From the NCBI GenBank assembly GCA_023362775.1, contig JALMGJ010000006.1, positions 56,937,001 to 57,001,000 of the forward strand: 64,000 nucleotides of DNA, in the 5' to 3' direction. The DNA comes from Charina bottae (taxonomy: Eukaryota; Chordata; Lepidosauria; Squamata; Charinaidae). Of this stretch, positions 62,729 to 64,000 are shown in pieces; position 1 is the stretch's first letter; every line of letters starts with the position of its first letter. The position numbers were made by a program, and so were the translations under genes. The notes under the pieces are model-generated. The model saw only the letters and a list, made by a program, of their open reading frames with translations, was not told where the DNA came from and did not search any database.

Positions 62729-62982
62729 AAAGGTAAAGGTTCCCCCCGCACATTTGTGCAGTCGTGTCCGACTCTAGGGACCGGTGCTCATCTCCGTTTG
62801 TTAGCCGAAGAGCCAGCACTGTCCGAAGACACTTCCATGGTCATGTGGCTGGCATGACGCACGCGGAATGCTGTTACCTACCCACCAAAGTGGTACCTAT
62901 TAATCTACTTGCATTTGCATGCTTTCGAATTGCTAGGTTGGCAAGAGCTGGGGCTAGTGCGGGAGCTCACTCCGTCACGCGG
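62729..62982 (-). mobile_element. Sauria-type SINE, head-truncated
   Basis: TSD agaactttaaaataa at 62714-62728 and 62983-62997. The BovB-like tail is at the left. The sequence stops at 'cactccgtcacgcgg', so the tRNA-derived head is missing. Confidence 0.92.
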
Positions 62983-62997
62983 AGAACTTTAAAATAA

Positions 62998-64000
62998 GAC
63001 TGTATTAAGTATTCAGCTCATAAAGCTCCCTGTAGATATTGCATTCGTAGATTTGATGCCATTTAAAAGCCTATTATTATTGTATGAGAGGGAGAGGGAG
63101 AGAGAGATTAGGAGTTTTGTAAGGTCTATTTTCTCCCATAGGCTGAAAACTGATACTCTGAGAAGGGCAAAGGCTGCTACAAGACAGCATTAGTTAGAAT
63201 CCTATATTGCATGAATGAATGAATGCTTATGCAATAGATCTTTCTGTGCCCTAGACTTGTTCCCAGTTCTTTGAAATATTTTGAAGGTATTCATAGGAAT
63301 GCTGGTGGTAGAGAAATTGCCAAATGTTTATCTAAAGTGTGGTGGGTTGTCATGTATGATGGTTTGTACATGACAGAAGCATTAGGAAAGGCACAGACTT
63401 CCAAAGGAGCAGGCAAACCAAAGTCACCAACAACCCTGAAAGAGGAGACAGATAACAGAAACCAGACTGGTCTTTCCTTTGGTGTGGAGGGAGGCATTAT
63501 ATGGGCACAGTAAATGCCATTGTTTATGGCACATGGTGTAAGTTTCTGTAATTGGGGTGGGTGAGAATCTTGTTAGTAGAGAATAACATAGAGGTGCTGG
63601 GATAGCCATAGTAAGGTCATCCCACTGTATTATCAGACACTATTTTCTGGCTGTAAAGGTCACAATATGATTTACATTGTTTTCTTTATAATTCCTACAT
63701 AAACTTTCTGGGGGTATATACTCCATAACCTTGCTTGGTTTGGGGCTCTTTGGCCAGGAGGCCAGTGATCATTGTAGTTGTGTATGCCAATAAAAGATAC
63801 TCTGTTGCATCTATCTCCAAATGCTTTGGTTCCTTATTTAAATGGGCATTTTTCCCATAATAAAATGTTTATAACCAATTATGCCTGAATGTTTAACCAC
63901 TTTGGGTATGTCTTATTGGACAACCCTTATAATATAACACAGCAAACAAGTATCTGCAATATGGCGTGCACTCTCACTACTCAAAGGAAGGCAATGTGAA
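62998..64000. other. Intron 28 continues, nothing recognised
   Basis: Contains a short GAGAGG purine run near 63090-63110. No exon or bounded repeat found before the edge. Confidence 0.5.

Noticed and set aside
1..64000. CRISPR array or prokaryotic operon
   Set aside because: There are spliced exons with GT-AG introns and vertebrate retroelements throughout, and no regularly spaced direct repeats with unique spacers.

Overview
Vertebrate genomic DNA, most likely from a squamate reptile (lizard or snake). The case for squamates rests on the repeats: a full-length BovB (RTE) LINE, five SINEs of Sauria type whose tail resembles that BovB 3' end, an L2-clade LINE with an EN-RT reading frame broken by two stops, and a Penelope-like element. 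The species cannot be named from the sequence.

The window is dominated by one host gene on the + strand, the 5' three quarters of ADAMTS20, a secreted GON-1-type zinc metalloprotease of the extracellular matrix. I assembled 28 coding exons between 5853 and 59964. All have GT/AG borders, the phases match throughout, and together they give 4278 nt (1426 codons) without a stop. In order they encode a signal peptide, prodomain, RRKR furin site, reprolysin catalytic domain with the HExxHxxxxxHD zinc site, disintegrin-like region, TSR1, cysteine-rich and spacer regions, TSR2 to TSR10 and the beginning of TSR11. The last TSRs and the GON domain lie beyond the right edge. Exon 1 sits in a CpG-rich patch (about 5400-6200) that is probably the promoter.

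Layout: 1-1545 is an old L2 fragment carrying a nested hAT MITE. 1628-1884 is an LTR-like repeat. 2392-4290 is a Penelope-like element with an open RT + GIY-YIG frame between 14-bp target-site duplications (TSDs). 5178-5256 is a 79-bp Penelope fragment. 5853 onward is ADAMTS20, whose introns hold nearly all the other repeats. Intron 2 has a pogo-like MITE, four Buster-like hAT MITEs and a Sauria SINE. Intron 3 has microsatellites, L2 fragments, a second pogo MITE and a tRNA-derived SINE. Intron 5 has an antisense, apparently intact BovB. Intron 8 has a sixth hAT MITE. Intron 9 has an LTR-like copy and a head-to-head Penelope hammerhead element. Intron 10 has a tRNA-derived SINE. Intron 11 has a near-complete L2 in sense orientation. 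Intron 12 has a poly(A)-tailed retrocopy. Introns 16 and 21, and the region after exon 28, have Sauria SINEs.

Most worth a second look: (i) six CpG-rich MITEs with matching TIRs, each flanked by a perfect 8-bp TSD of form nnnTAnnn, which places them with Buster-type hAT elements; (ii) hammerhead-ribozyme-like motifs in five Penelope copies, including a head-to-head pair inside one 17-bp TSD; (iii) a BovB that looks coding-competent beside the SINEs it probably mobilised; (iv) a retrocopy of unknown parentage with an 18-bp TSD.
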